A DNA stretch of 13,710 bases, taken from positions 1 to 13,710 of the forward strand of contig DATAAF010000021.1 of the NCBI GenBank assembly GCA_036260255.1, given 5' to 3'. Source of the stretch: DASZJY01 sp036260255 (GTDB taxonomy: Bacteria; Actinomycetota; Acidimicrobiia; Acidimicrobiales; AC-14). Below the pieces are notes generated by a model. The model saw only the letters and a program-made list of their open reading frames with translations. It was not told where the DNA came from and did no database searches. The position numbers and the translations under genes were made by a program. How positions within the stretch are numbered: position 1 is the stretch's first letter; each line of letters starts with the position of its first letter. Shown in pieces: positions 7,189 through 13,676 of this stretch.

Positions 7189-8571
7189 TCAGCCCGTCTC
7201 TTCGACCTCCTCGTAGCCCCCTCGGGGGGTGCGGCGGATGCGCGAGCCCACCGGGCCCTCCGTGGGGTGGGCCCCCGAGCGGGCCAGCCCCCGGCAGGCG
7301 CTGCGGGTGACGAAGAAGACCGCGACCGGCCCGGCCACGGCCATGATGCGGAACAGGTTCGTCACCCTCTCGGGGGCGACCCTGAAGATGTTGGAGAGGA
7401 TGTCGTTGCCGCCGGCGAAGAACAGCACCAGGTAGAAGGCCAGCACCGCGGCGCCGAACGCCGTGCGGTTGGGGGCGTCGCGCGGCCGGTCGAGCAGATT
7501 GTGCGACGCCCGGTCCTTGGTGAAGCGCCGCTCGAGGAACGGCCACAGGTACATGCCCACGAAGGTGAGCCCGGGCAGCAGGGCGCCGGGGAAGAAGGGG
7601 TTGGCGACGGTGAACCCGAAGGCGCGGATCTCCCAAGGGGGCATGATCCGCAGCCCGCCGTCGAGCCAGCCCACGTACCAGTCCGGCTGGGACCCGGCGG
7701 TGGACGCCGCCGCCTGGGCGGGGTCGTACGGGCCGTAGAGCCACACCGGGTTGATCTGGGCCAGCCCGCCGAGCCCGGCCAGGACCGCGGCGACGATGAA
7801 GAAGAGGCCCACCGACTTGAGCGCATAGGTGGGCCACATCCGGGAGCCGACGATGTTGTCCTCGCGGCGTCCCGGGCCCCGGAACTGGGTGTGCTTCTGC
7901 CGCCAGAGGATCGCCAGGTGGGCGCTCAGGAGACCGACGATGAGGGCGGGCAGCAGCATCACGTGGAGGACGAAGAACCGGGGGATGAACTGGACGGCGG
8001 GGAACTCGCCACCGAAGAACAGGAAGGCCAGCCAGGTGCCGATCACCGGCACCGACATGGCGATCGAGTACGCCACCCGCACGCCGGTGCCCGACAACAG
8101 GTCGTCGAGCAGCGAGTAGCCGAAGAACCCGTTGGCGATCGACAGCAGCAGCAGGGTCACGCCGACCATCCAGTTGACCTCGCGGGGCCGACGGAACGCC
8201 CCGGTGAAGAACACCCGGCACAGGTGGAGCACGAGGGCGGCGATGAACACCAGCGCCGCCCAGTGGTGCATCTGGCGCATGACCAGTCCGGCGCGGACGC
8301 CGAAGCTGATGTCGAGCGTCGACGCATACGCCGCCGACATCTTCACGCCCTCCAGCGGGGCGTACTCGCCGTGGTAGACGACCTCCTCGGAGGCGGGGAC
8401 GAAGAAGAACGTGAGGTAGACGCCCGTCACGATGAGGACCACCAGGCAGTAGAGGGCGACCTCGCCGATCATGAACGACCAGTGGTCGGGGAAGACCTTG
8501 CGCAGGGCGGTACGGGTGAAGTTGGTCCCGCCCACGCGGTCGCCGACCCAGGCGATCGTGCGGCGGATCAC
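7189..8571 (-). CDS. qcrB: Cytochrome bc1 complex, cytochrome b subunit
   Basis: Membrane cytochrome b that binds two b hemes and forms the quinol oxidation and quinone reduction sites. Its 460 residues carry both heme-ligand pairs: His102 and His116 (MHHWAALVFI to LVLHLCRVF, 13 between) and His203 and His218 (VLHVMLLP to LLSAHL, 14 between). The 13/14 spacing is the longer-second-helix pattern also known from b6-type proteins. The Qo-site motif is PDWY (296-299), the form common in Gram-positive bacteria in place of PEWY. About eight hydrophobic helices follow the usual order, and the C-terminal tail is short, hydrophilic and charged. It is shorter than the roughly 540-residue QcrB of corynebacteria and mycobacteria, with no missing core motif. 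The GTG start is preceded by GAGG six bases away, 16 bases after the qcrA stop; it is last in the ctaE-qcrCAB operon. Confidence 0.96.
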   Translation of the reverse strand: MIRRTIAWVGDRVGGTNFTRTALRKVFPDHWSFMIGEVALYCLVVLIVTGVYLTFFFVPASEEVVYHGEYAPLEGVKMSAAYASTLDISFGVRAGLVMRQMHHWAALVFIAALVLHLCRVFFTGAFRRPREVNWMVGVTLLLLSIANGFFGYSLLDDLLSGTGVRVAYSIAMSVPVIGTWLAFLFFGGEFPAVQFIPRFFVLHVMLLPALIVGLLSAHLAILWRQKHTQFRGPGRREDNIVGSRMWPTYALKSVGLFFIVAAVLAGLGGLAQINPVWLYGPYDPAQAAASTAGSQPDWYVGWLDGGLRIMPPWEIRAFGFTVANPFFPGALLPGLTFVGMYLWPFLERRFTKDRASHNLLDRPRDAPNRTAFGAAVLAFYLVLFFAGGNDILSNIFRVAPERVTNLFRIMAVAGPVAVFFVTRSACRGLARSGAHPTEGPVGSRIRRTPRGGYEEVEETG

Positions 8572-8587
8572 CCCGTGCCTCGGCGCA

Positions 8588-9484
8588 TCAGCGGGTCCAG
8601 TACCCGGGCCCGACGGGCTCGTCGAAGTCGGCCTGGGCCACGAGGAACCCCTCGGGGTCGAGGGCCAGCGGCAGCTGCGGCAGCGACCGGGTGGCCGGGC
8701 CGAACAGCGGCCGGGCCCCGTCGAGGACGTCGAACGTCGACTGATGGCACGGGCACACCAGCTCGTGGGTCGGGGCCTGGTAGAGGCCCACCGGGCACCC
8801 GACGTGGGTGCAGATCTTCGAGTAGGCGACGTTGCCCTCGGGCGTCCACGTCTCCCTGCCCTTGCGGTGCCGGATGCGCTCGGGCTCGACCCGCACGAGC
8901 ACGGCCTGGGCGTCGGCCGCCTCGGCGTGCCCCTCGGGGAAGACGGTGAGGACGCCGTCCGGCGTGACCGTGTCGGCCCGCACCAGGCGTCCCTCCTGGT
9001 CGATGAGCCTGACTCCCGGGTGCCAGGCGGTACGGCGCAGGCGGTCGCCCGGGCTGGGCCCCAGCGAGCGCACGGGGAACAGGGCGGCCAGGCCGAGGGC
9101 CCCCGCCGCCCCCGCCAGCAGGCGCCCGAGGAAGCGGCGCCGGCCCAGCCCGGCGTCGCTCTCGAGGGCCGCGCCCACCCCCTCCCGCTCCTCTTCGCTG
9201 GCCTCCAGCTCCTTGCGCTCTTCGGTGACCTCCTGGTCGCCGAGCAGGTGGCGCCCCCACAGCACCAGGCCCACGCCCACCCCGCCGAGGGACAGGAACA
9301 GCAGCGCCCCCTCGCCCTGGGGCTGCCCGCCGCTCACGTAGACGCCGGCCAGGGCGAGCGCGGACACGGTCGCCACGACGAAAGCCACGGCGATGCGCCG
9401 CTCGGCCATGCGCACGCGGCGCGCCCGCTCGTCCTCCTCCTCGTCGGCGAGGCGCTGGTCGCGGTCGGCGTCGGCGTCGGCCAC
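8588..9484 (-). CDS. qcrA: Cytochrome bc1 complex, Rieske iron-sulfur subunit
   Basis: Rieske protein that takes the first electron from quinol and hands it to the diheme QcrC. The [2Fe-2S] ligands are Cys225 and His227 (CTHVGC) and Cys244 and His247 (CPCHQS), with Cys230 and Cys246 placed for the stabilising disulfide. In 298 residues there is a very acidic and basic cytoplasmic N-terminus (1-30), two hydrophobic helices (about 31-51 and 60-80), a charged loop (84-108, EEREG), then GRRRFLGR (114-121) and a third helix leading to the Rieske fold. Three helices before the cluster domain is the actinobacterial arrangement, and RRRFLGR resembles a Tat-dependent insertion signal for the last helix. 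The start is GTG, one base after the qcrC stop, with no clear ribosome-binding site, so it is probably translationally coupled. Confidence 0.95.
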   Translation of the reverse strand: MADADADRDQRLADEEEDERARRVRMAERRIAVAFVVATVSALALAGVYVSGGQPQGEGALLFLSLGGVGVGLVLWGRHLLGDQEVTEERKELEASEEEREGVGAALESDAGLGRRRFLGRLLAGAAGALGLAALFPVRSLGPSPGDRLRRTAWHPGVRLIDQEGRLVRADTVTPDGVLTVFPEGHAEAADAQAVLVRVEPERIRHRKGRETWTPEGNVAYSKICTHVGCPVGLYQAPTHELVCPCHQSTFDVLDGARPLFGPATRSLPQLPLALDPEGFLVAQADFDEPVGPGYWTR

Positions 9485-9485
9485 G

Positions 9486-10250
9486 TCAGTCGGTCGTCCC
9501 GATCCAGCGGATGGCGATCAGCATGAGGCCGAGGCCCACCAGCCAGGCCACGAACCCCTCGGGGAGGGGGCCGAGGTGCCCCAGCCCCAGCCCTCCCTCG
9601 TCACGGGGATGCTGCAGGTACTCCACGTAGCGGACGACCGACGCCAGTTGGTGCTCGTCCAGCGCGTCGGGGCCGAACACGGGCATCCTCCCCGGCCCGA
9701 TGCGCACGGCCTCGGCCACCTGGGTGGGCGTCGCCTTCTGGAGGTTCGGGGCGATGATGGCGTGGCCCAGCGCGCCGCCCGCGCCGGCCGAGCTGTGGCA
9801 AGCGGCGCAGTTGTTGGCGAACAGCTCGTTCCCCGTGGGGAGGTGGCCGGTCGCGGGGTCGACCTTCGGTATCTCCGGGCCGGGGCCGAGCGACGCCACG
9901 TAGGCGACGAGCTGGTCGATCTCGGCGCGGGTGTAGGCGGGGCGCTTCCGCAGGGCCTGGGCGCGCGGCTCGTCGAGGGGCATGCGCCCGGTGGAGAGGT
10001 AGAAGTCGGCGCTGGCGGCGCCGACGCCCACCAGCGAAGGTCCCCGGTCGGTGCCTTGGCCGTCGGTGCCGTGGCAGCTCGAGCAGCCGGTGAGGTAAAG
10101 CTGGCGACCGGCGGTCTCCGCCGGGCCGGCAGGCCCGGTCTGGGCCGCCGCCCCAGCGCCGACGACGGAGGCGGCCGCCATGCCCAGGCCGGTGGCGGCC
10201 ACCAGGGCGGCCGCCACCCGCCACCCCCGCCGGTCGCCCCGGGCGCTCAT
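9486..10250 (-). CDS. qcrC: Cytochrome bc1 complex, diheme cytochrome c subunit
   Basis: Membrane-anchored diheme cytochrome c that in actinobacteria replaces both cytochrome c1 and the mobile cytochrome c, passing electrons from the Rieske protein to CuA of CtaC. The 254 residues show an N-terminal signal or anchor (RRGWRVAAALVAATGLGMAA), two c-type heme sites CSSCH (56-60) and CAACH (148-152), candidate axial Met90 (TGRMPLD) and Met189 (PGRMPVF), and one C-terminal helix (about 232-249). The two heme domains have parallel layouts, as expected from an ancient duplication. The start is ATG at 10250-10248, inside ATGA shared with the ctaE stop; a longer open frame reaching to 10679 merely runs back through ctaE and was not used. 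It is second in the ctaE-qcrCAB operon. Confidence 0.95.
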   Translation of the reverse strand: MSARGDRRGWRVAAALVAATGLGMAAASVVGAGAAAQTGPAGPAETAGRQLYLTGCSSCHGTDGQGTDRGPSLVGVGAASADFYLSTGRMPLDEPRAQALRKRPAYTRAEIDQLVAYVASLGPGPEIPKVDPATGHLPTGNELFANNCAACHSSAGAGGALGHAIIAPNLQKATPTQVAEAVRIGPGRMPVFGPDALDEHQLASVVRYVEYLQHPRDEGGLGLGHLGPLPEGFVAWLVGLGLMLIAIRWIGTTD

Positions 10251-10831
10251 TGCAGCACGTAGATCGTCGCGAACAGGGCGATCCACACGACGTCGACGAA
10301 GTGCCAGTAGTAGGAGACGACCTCGACCGCCGGCGTCTCTTCGGCGCCGAAGCGCGGGTTGGCGGCGCGGCCGAGGAGGACCACCATCGCCAGCATGCCC
10401 CCGAGCACGTGGAGGCCGTGGAAGCCGGTGGTGAGGTAGAAGGCCGAGCCGTAGCTGTGAGAGCCGATCGAGAACGACGCCTCGGCGTACTCCCGGGCCT
10501 GGTTGGAGAGGAAGACGGCGGCAAGCACGAGGGTGGCGCCGACCCACAGGCGGAAGCGGCGGCGATCGCCGCGCCCCAGCGCCCGCACGCCGAGCTGGAT
10601 CGTGCCGCTCGAGGCGACCAGGGCGGCGGTGAAGGCCCCGGCGACGACCGGCTGCAGCTCGACACCGTGCGGGGGCCACTCATCGGTGGACAGCGCCCGC
10701 AGCGTGAAGTAGGCGGCGAACAGGCCGCTGAAGAACATGAGCTCGGAGGCGAGCCAGACGACCGTCCCGACGGTGAGCACCGACGAGTGCCCGCTCGGGC
10801 CCTCGGCGCCCGGGCCGGCCGTGTCGGTCAC
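10247..10831 (-). CDS. ctaE: Cytochrome c oxidase subunit III
   Basis: Subunit III of the aa3 oxidase, a metal-free membrane subunit that sustains proton uptake and turnover of CtaD. The 194 residues give five helices (about 20-42, 60-80, 94-110, 130-152, 172-192), the short form usual in actinobacteria. Conserved features include VGTVVWLASELMFFSGLFAAYF with Glu30, TTGFHGLHVLGG with His138 and His141, and YYWHFVDVVWIALFATIYVL at the C-terminus. The start is GTG at 10831; no clear ribosome-binding site precedes it. It heads an operon with qcrC, qcrA and qcrB, separated from ctaCDF by about 6 kb and in the opposite direction, although the products act in one enzyme. Confidence 0.95.
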   Translation of the reverse strand: MTDTAGPGAEGPSGHSSVLTVGTVVWLASELMFFSGLFAAYFTLRALSTDEWPPHGVELQPVVAGAFTAALVASSGTIQLGVRALGRGDRRRFRLWVGATLVLAAVFLSNQAREYAEASFSIGSHSYGSAFYLTTGFHGLHVLGGMLAMVVLLGRAANPRFGAEETPAVEVVSYYWHFVDVVWIALFATIYVLQ

Positions 10832-10861
10832 CGTCTCGATAGCTCGTATCTACCGCGCCGG

Positions 10862-10881
10862 GCCGGGGGCCACCACCCGGC
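10862..10881 (-). terminator. Stem-loop between the cupredoxin-like gene and ctaE
   Basis: GCCGGG (10862-10867) and CCCGGC (10876-10881) pair perfectly across an 8-base loop, starting 9 bases after the stop of the upstream minus-strand gene. It may end that transcript before the ctaE operon begins. There is no T-tract, so this rests on position and pairing only. Confidence 0.35.
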
Positions 10882-10889
10882 TCCGCCGC

Positions 10890-11285
10890 TCACCTCTCGA
10901 CGTTCAACCGCCCTTGCATGCCCTCGCCCTGGAAGTTCTTGTCGTAGAACGTGAAGAAGTCGAGCCCCTTCGGCGGCTCGGTGACCCTGAACCTGATCTC
11001 CACGGTCTGGCCCGGCTGCACGTCCTGGTCGATGCCGAGGAAGCTGAGGGTGAAGTTGTGGACCTGGTCGCCCTCGTTCTTGAGCGTGAACGAGACCTCG
11101 TCGCCCACCCTCGCCTGGAGCTCCTCCGGATCGAAGTGCGGCTTCGGGTCGGATCTGGCAACCACGTCGGCGGTGGCGCCTCCCACCCTCCGGCCTTCGT
11201 CGTCGTCACCGTCGCCGCAGCCGGCCAGCCCGACGACCAGCGCGACCAGCACGACCAGTCCCGAACCGAACCTCTTCAACCGCAT
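10890..11285 (-). CDS. Cupredoxin-fold lipoprotein with altered copper site
   Basis: Predicted 131-residue lipoprotein: basic start (MRLKRF), hydrophobic core, lipobox LAGC with lipidated Cys23, an acidic linker (GDGDDDEG), then a small cupredoxin-like domain (about 50-130). The domain shows FDPEELQARVGDEVSFTLKN and VHNFTL with His76, the usual first copper ligand. Active relatives end with a pattern like FYC-x-F/Y-H...GM.G; here it reads FYDKNFQGEGMQG, so Asp115 stands at the Cys position and Phe118 near the second His, with only Met123 kept. Type 1 copper binding is therefore doubtful. It may have a structural or metal-delivery-like role at the outer membrane face beside the oxidase, but that is inference from the neighbours. 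The start chosen is ATG 11285, seven bases after a GGGGG run, rather than GTG 11312. Confidence 0.8.
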   Translation of the reverse strand: MRLKRFGSGLVVLVALVVGLAGCGDGDDDEGRRVGGATADVVARSDPKPHFDPEELQARVGDEVSFTLKNEGDQVHNFTLSFLGIDQDVQPGQTVEIRFRVTEPPKGLDFFTFYDKNFQGEGMQGRLNVER

Positions 11286-11338
11286 GGCAAACCCCCCGTG
11301 GAAGCGCCGCACCCAGGCCAGCGGTCACTGGCGGGTCG

Positions 11339-11614
11339 CTATAGTACGCGAAACCCTGTCTCGCCCGTCGGGTCCTCGTCGGCGACGTCGACGCCCGTGA
11401 CGTCGGCGCTGGACGGGCCCTCCCGGCACCACCGCACCAGGCGTTCCACCGCCTCCGCGTCCCCCTCGAACCACGCCTCGACCTCGCCCCCGGGCGTGTT
11501 GCGGATCCAGCCGGTCACGCCCGCCGCCCGCGCCTCCTCCCGGCACGAGTCGCGGAAGAAGACGCCCTGCACGCGGCCGGAGACGACGACGCGCCGGGCG
11601 ATCGGCTCAGCCAC
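11339..11614 (-). CDS. acyP: Acylphosphatase
   Basis: Small cytosolic enzyme that hydrolyses acyl-phosphate bonds such as those of carbamoyl or 1,3-bisphosphoglyceryl phosphate. At 91 residues it has the normal family length. The signature SGRVQGVFFRDSCREEA (12-28) contains the phosphate-binding loop and catalytic Arg21; Asn39 in GWIRNTPGGEVE is the second catalytic residue. The end TGETGFRVL also fits the fold's last strand. The start is GTG at 11614-11612, which overlaps the end of the DUF3151 gene by 8 bases; a longer frame to 11932 only runs back through that gene. It is co-transcribed with, and probably translationally coupled to, the DUF3151 gene. Confidence 0.92.
   Translation of the reverse strand: MAEPIARRVVVSGRVQGVFFRDSCREEARAAGVTGWIRNTPGGEVEAWFEGDAEAVERLVRWCREGPSSADVTGVDVADEDPTGETGFRVL
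11341..11346 (-). promoter_or_regulatory. Possible -10 box for the cupredoxin-like lipoprotein gene
   Basis: TACTAT on the minus strand fits the TANNNT pattern of actinobacterial -10 elements and overlaps the acylphosphatase stop codon. It would give a leader of about 50 bases before the ATG at 11285. No good -35 hexamer stands 16-18 bases upstream, so this is weak. Confidence 0.25.
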
Positions 11615-12035
11615 CGGCGCCCGCGGGACGTGCCTCCGGGTCGAGCTGGGCGAGGAACTCGGCGCACCGGCGCTCCTCGTCCACCTCGCCGATGGCGCCG
11701 GCGGCGCGGCCCAGCCCGGCGAGGGAGCGGAGGAACCCCCGGTTCCCTTCGTGCCGCCACCGGACGTAGCCCGAGCCGCGCCAACCCGACTGGCGCAGGC
11801 GGTCGAGGCCCCGGTGGTAACCGACCCGGTAGCAGGCGTACGCCTCCACGTCGTCCCGGGCCAGGTCACCGAGCGCGGCCCACGCTTCGAGGGACCGGGG
11901 CCAGCGGGCGACCACCGCCGCCACCGCCTCACGGCGGCGCTCGGGGGGCTCGGCGAGGGCGGCGGCCAGGGCGGCGGTGGACTCGGCCGGCTCCGGCTCG
12001 AGCACCGTCTCCGGCACCCCCGAGTGCATCGTCAC
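11607..12035 (-). CDS. DUF3151 family protein
   Basis: Conserved actinobacterial protein of unknown function. The family is recognised from WAALGDLARDDVEAYACYRVGYHRGLDRLRQSGWRGSG followed by W-HEGNRGFLRSL and AIGEVDEERRCAEFL, which form a mostly helical, TPR-like body. There is no signal peptide or membrane helix, so it is cytosolic. With the GTG start at 12035 it has 142 residues, near the family norm; GAGGAG lies six bases upstream. Alternatives in frame are ATG 12053, which sits seven bases after a TACGTT -10-like sequence and could be a leaderless start, and TTG 12062. The downstream acylphosphatase overlaps it by 8 bases, so the two form a small operon. The family is conserved but I know of no established activity. 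Confidence 0.87.
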   Translation of the reverse strand: MTMHSGVPETVLEPEPAESTAALAAALAEPPERRREAVAAVVARWPRSLEAWAALGDLARDDVEAYACYRVGYHRGLDRLRQSGWRGSGYVRWRHEGNRGFLRSLAGLGRAAGAIGEVDEERRCAEFLAQLDPEARPAGAGG

Positions 12036-12060
12036 GGAGTGCTCCTCTGACATCGGCGAC

Positions 12061-12066
12061 AACGTA
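12061..12066 (-). promoter_or_regulatory. Possible -10 box for the DUF3151-acylphosphatase operon
   Basis: TACGTT on the minus strand fits TANNNT and lies seven bases before ATG 12053 and 25 bases before GTG 12035. No matching -35 was found. If real, transcription would begin at or very near ATG 12053. Confidence 0.25.
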
Positions 12067-12141
12067 GTGCGCGAACGCCGCTCGCTCCTCGGTCGCCGGC
12101 CGCCGGGCGCCGCCGCAGGCGGCCTCTCCGGTTGGCCGAAC

Positions 12142-12158
12142 GCCGGCCGAAGGCCGGC
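12142..12158 (-). terminator. GC-rich hairpin after the TIM-barrel protein gene
   Basis: GCCGGCC (12142-12148), loop GAA, GGCCGGC (12152-12158) make a perfect 7-bp stem 12 bases after the stop codon of the minus-strand gene. It is a candidate terminator separating that gene from the DUF3151 operon. There is no T-tract. A second GC stem (12172-12197) overlaps the stop codon immediately before it. Confidence 0.45.
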
Positions 12159-12170
12159 ATCCCCGGGGGG

Positions 12171-13349
12171 TCAGGAGGGGGGCCCGCCCCCCTCCTGGGG
12201 CAAGGGCCCGCCCCCCTCCTGCAAAGGCCAGGGGTAGGACGCCAACGCCGACCACTGCTCGGCGCCCATGGACTGCCAGACCCAGAACGACGCCCCCCTG
12301 GCGCCGCCCCGGCGGGCGACGTCGAGGAACCTGGTGGTCTCGTCGGCGGTGGGCGGGCCGGCCCGTCCCCCCTCGGGAGCCATGTCGTAGCCCTGGCCGA
12401 TGACGTGCACGGGGCGGAGGCTGCCCAGGCGCTCGATCGCCTGGGCCGCCGCCTGGCCCGGCTCGGTGCAGCCCCAGTAGACCATGGCCGCGAACGCGTC
12501 GAGGTACGGGGCCAGGGCGGCGTAGGGGTAGGCGCTCCACAGCGTGTCCGTCGGGCGGTAGACGGTGCCCACCACGAGGCGCGACCCCGCCGCCCGCCGC
12601 ACCAGCCCCAGGTACACGCGCGCCCGCCGGGCGGTGAGGGCGACGCCTTCCGACGACCGCTCGATGTCGGGGCTGAAGCCGTCGAGCGTCGAGCCGTCGG
12701 GCCCTTTCCACGCGAGAGCGTCGGCCGACCACCCGGCGTCGGCCACCGGGTCCCAGAGGTACGGGAAGCCCCAGCCGATGACCTGGAGCCCCCGGGCATG
12801 GGCCCGCGGCACCAGGTCGGCGAGGACGTCAGCGGCGTAGAACCCGTCCTTGGAGTCCCCCACCCTGACCCAGAGCTGGCGCAGGCCGGCCGCCACCGCC
12901 CGGTCGACGATGGCGGCGGCGTCGCCGCCCTCGCTCTGGCGGTACTTCCACAGCCACATACCCTTGCCCTCGAGGGCGCCGAGATCGTCGGTGCCGCCCG
13001 CCGGGGGCAGCGGTTCGGGCAGCTGGGCCTCGGGCACCAGCACCGGCGGTCGCCAGGGCCGGGGCGGAGGGGGACCAGGGCGGGGTGGCCGGGGAGGCGG
13101 TGGGCACCCGGGCAGCGGGAGGGCCACCGGGCCGGCGGGCGCCAGGGTTGGCACCGGGCCCTCGGGGGCGGGGGGCGGCGGCGGGGGGACGTCGGCGACG
13201 TCGCCCGGAACGGGGAGCGGTCCGCTCTCCACCGCCCGGCTCTCCACCGCCCGGGCCTCTTGGCGGGCGTCGGCGGCGGCGGGGTCATCGGAGCGCTCGA
13301 CCGCCACCGCAGAGGCGGCGCCGAGGAGGATCAGCGCGGCAAGGGCCAC
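12171..13349 (-). CDS. Secreted TIM-barrel, glycoside-hydrolase-like protein
   Basis: 392 residues from the GTG start: a hydrophobic N-terminal signal or anchor (ALAALILLGAASAVAV), an Ala/Glu-rich and then strongly Pro-rich linker (about 54-115), and a barrel-like domain at about 128-374. The barrel shows alternating strand and helix signatures: KGMWLWKY, LRQLWVRVGDS, GLQVIGWGFPYLWD, GFSPDIE, RLVVGTVYRPT, AFAAMVYWGC, PVHVIGQGYD, GASFWVWQS. Asp228 and Glu230 in SPDIE, after the fourth strand, are candidate catalytic acids as in GH25-like and related barrels, but I cannot name the family or substrate; action on cell-wall or exopolysaccharide glycans is a guess. The C-terminus is a QEGGGP repeat of low complexity. 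The GTG start leaves no basic n-region; a CTG at 13400-13398 would add 17 residues including KVGR and DRR and overlap the upstream stop as CTGA. Confidence 0.75.
   Translation of the reverse strand: MALAALILLGAASAVAVERSDDPAAADARQEARAVESRAVESGPLPVPGDVADVPPPPPPAPEGPVPTLAPAGPVALPLPGCPPPPRPPRPGPPPPRPWRPPVLVPEAQLPEPLPPAGGTDDLGALEGKGMWLWKYRQSEGGDAAAIVDRAVAAGLRQLWVRVGDSKDGFYAADVLADLVPRAHARGLQVIGWGFPYLWDPVADAGWSADALAWKGPDGSTLDGFSPDIERSSEGVALTARRARVYLGLVRRAAGSRLVVGTVYRPTDTLWSAYPYAALAPYLDAFAAMVYWGCTEPGQAAAQAIERLGSLRPVHVIGQGYDMAPEGGRAGPPTADETTRFLDVARRGGARGASFWVWQSMGAEQWSALASYPWPLQEGGGPLPQEGGGPPS
12172..12221. repeat. 24-bp spaced direct repeat and 11-bp inverted repeat at the gene end
   Basis: GGGCCCGCCCCCCTCCTG occurs at 12180-12197 and again at 12204-12221, a 24-base period that encodes QEGGGP twice at the C-terminus of the TIM-barrel protein. 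CAGGAGGGGGG (12172-12182) and CCCCCCTCCTG (12187-12197) form a perfect 11-bp inverted repeat around a 4-base loop and overlap the TGA stop (12173-12171). The structure could stabilise the mRNA end or add to termination. Confidence 0.75.
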
Positions 13350-13396
13350 GACGACCGCCCGCCGGTCGCTCGTCGGTGCCCGACCGACCTTGGGCG

Positions 13397-13621
13397 TCAG
13401 GTTACCGCCGGGGCCGGGCTGAACCCGCTGCGCTGCAGGAAGGCGAGGCGTCGCTCGACGGTTCGCTGCCAGGCGTCGAGGTCGACGACGAACTGCTCGC
13501 GGTCGCCGTCCTCATAGGCGTGCTCCAACTCGTCGAACGCGGCGTCTTCGGCATCGAGGAGGGCCCGATACCGGGCCAAGAAGTGCTCGTTGACCACCTC
13601 TTCCAGTGTCATGGGCACCAT
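13397..13621 (-). CDS. Small acidic helical hypothetical protein
   Basis: 74 residues from ATG 13621, or 71 from ATG 13612 (MTLEEVVNEHF). It is strongly amphipathic and acidic (ALLDAEDAAFDELEHAYEDGDREQFVVDLDAWQRTVERRLAFL), with no signal peptide, membrane helix, Cys or known motif, so probably a cytosolic two- or three-helix bundle. I do not recognise the family. Coding is supported by a promoter-like pair upstream, by amino acid composition unlike antisense frames, and by the tight link to the next gene (47 bases to its GTG, or an overlap if that gene starts at CTG). A start further upstream at 13696 would place Cys- and Arg-rich sequence across the promoter and was rejected. Confidence 0.65.
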   Translation of the reverse strand: MVPMTLEEVVNEHFLARYRALLDAEDAAFDELEHAYEDGDREQFVVDLDAWQRTVERRLAFLQRSGFSPAPAVT

Positions 13622-13633
13622 CCGTGGTTCGTC

Positions 13634-13676
13634 CGTCGGGTTCGCCGACGAAGGTACCTCGGTGCCGCACCGGTGC
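13634..13676. other. Inverted repeats over the promoter, candidate operators
   Basis: GCACCGGTGC (13667-13676) is a perfect 10-bp palindrome that overlaps the inner edge of the -35 hexamer. CGTCGG (13634-13639), loop GTTCG, CCGACG (13645-13650) is a perfect 6-bp inverted repeat spanning the expected transcription start. Their placement fits binding sites for a repressor or other regulator, but GC-rich DNA makes short palindromes common. Confidence 0.35.

Noticed and set aside
4094..8221. 1375-residue minus-strand open frame
   Set aside because: It is a shifted-frame shadow of qcrB and the surface protein, Arg/Pro/Gly-rich with no motif, while the other minus frame holds the signal peptide, Ig repeats and LARTG signal.
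9486..10679. 397-residue version of QcrC
   Set aside because: The extra N-terminus is read out of frame through ctaE. The true start is the ATG at 10250 overlapping the ctaE stop, followed by a normal signal sequence.
11339..11932. 197-residue version of the acylphosphatase
   Set aside because: The upstream part is a Arg/Pro/Ser-rich out-of-frame reading of the DUF3151 gene. GTG 11614 gives the standard 91-residue enzyme.
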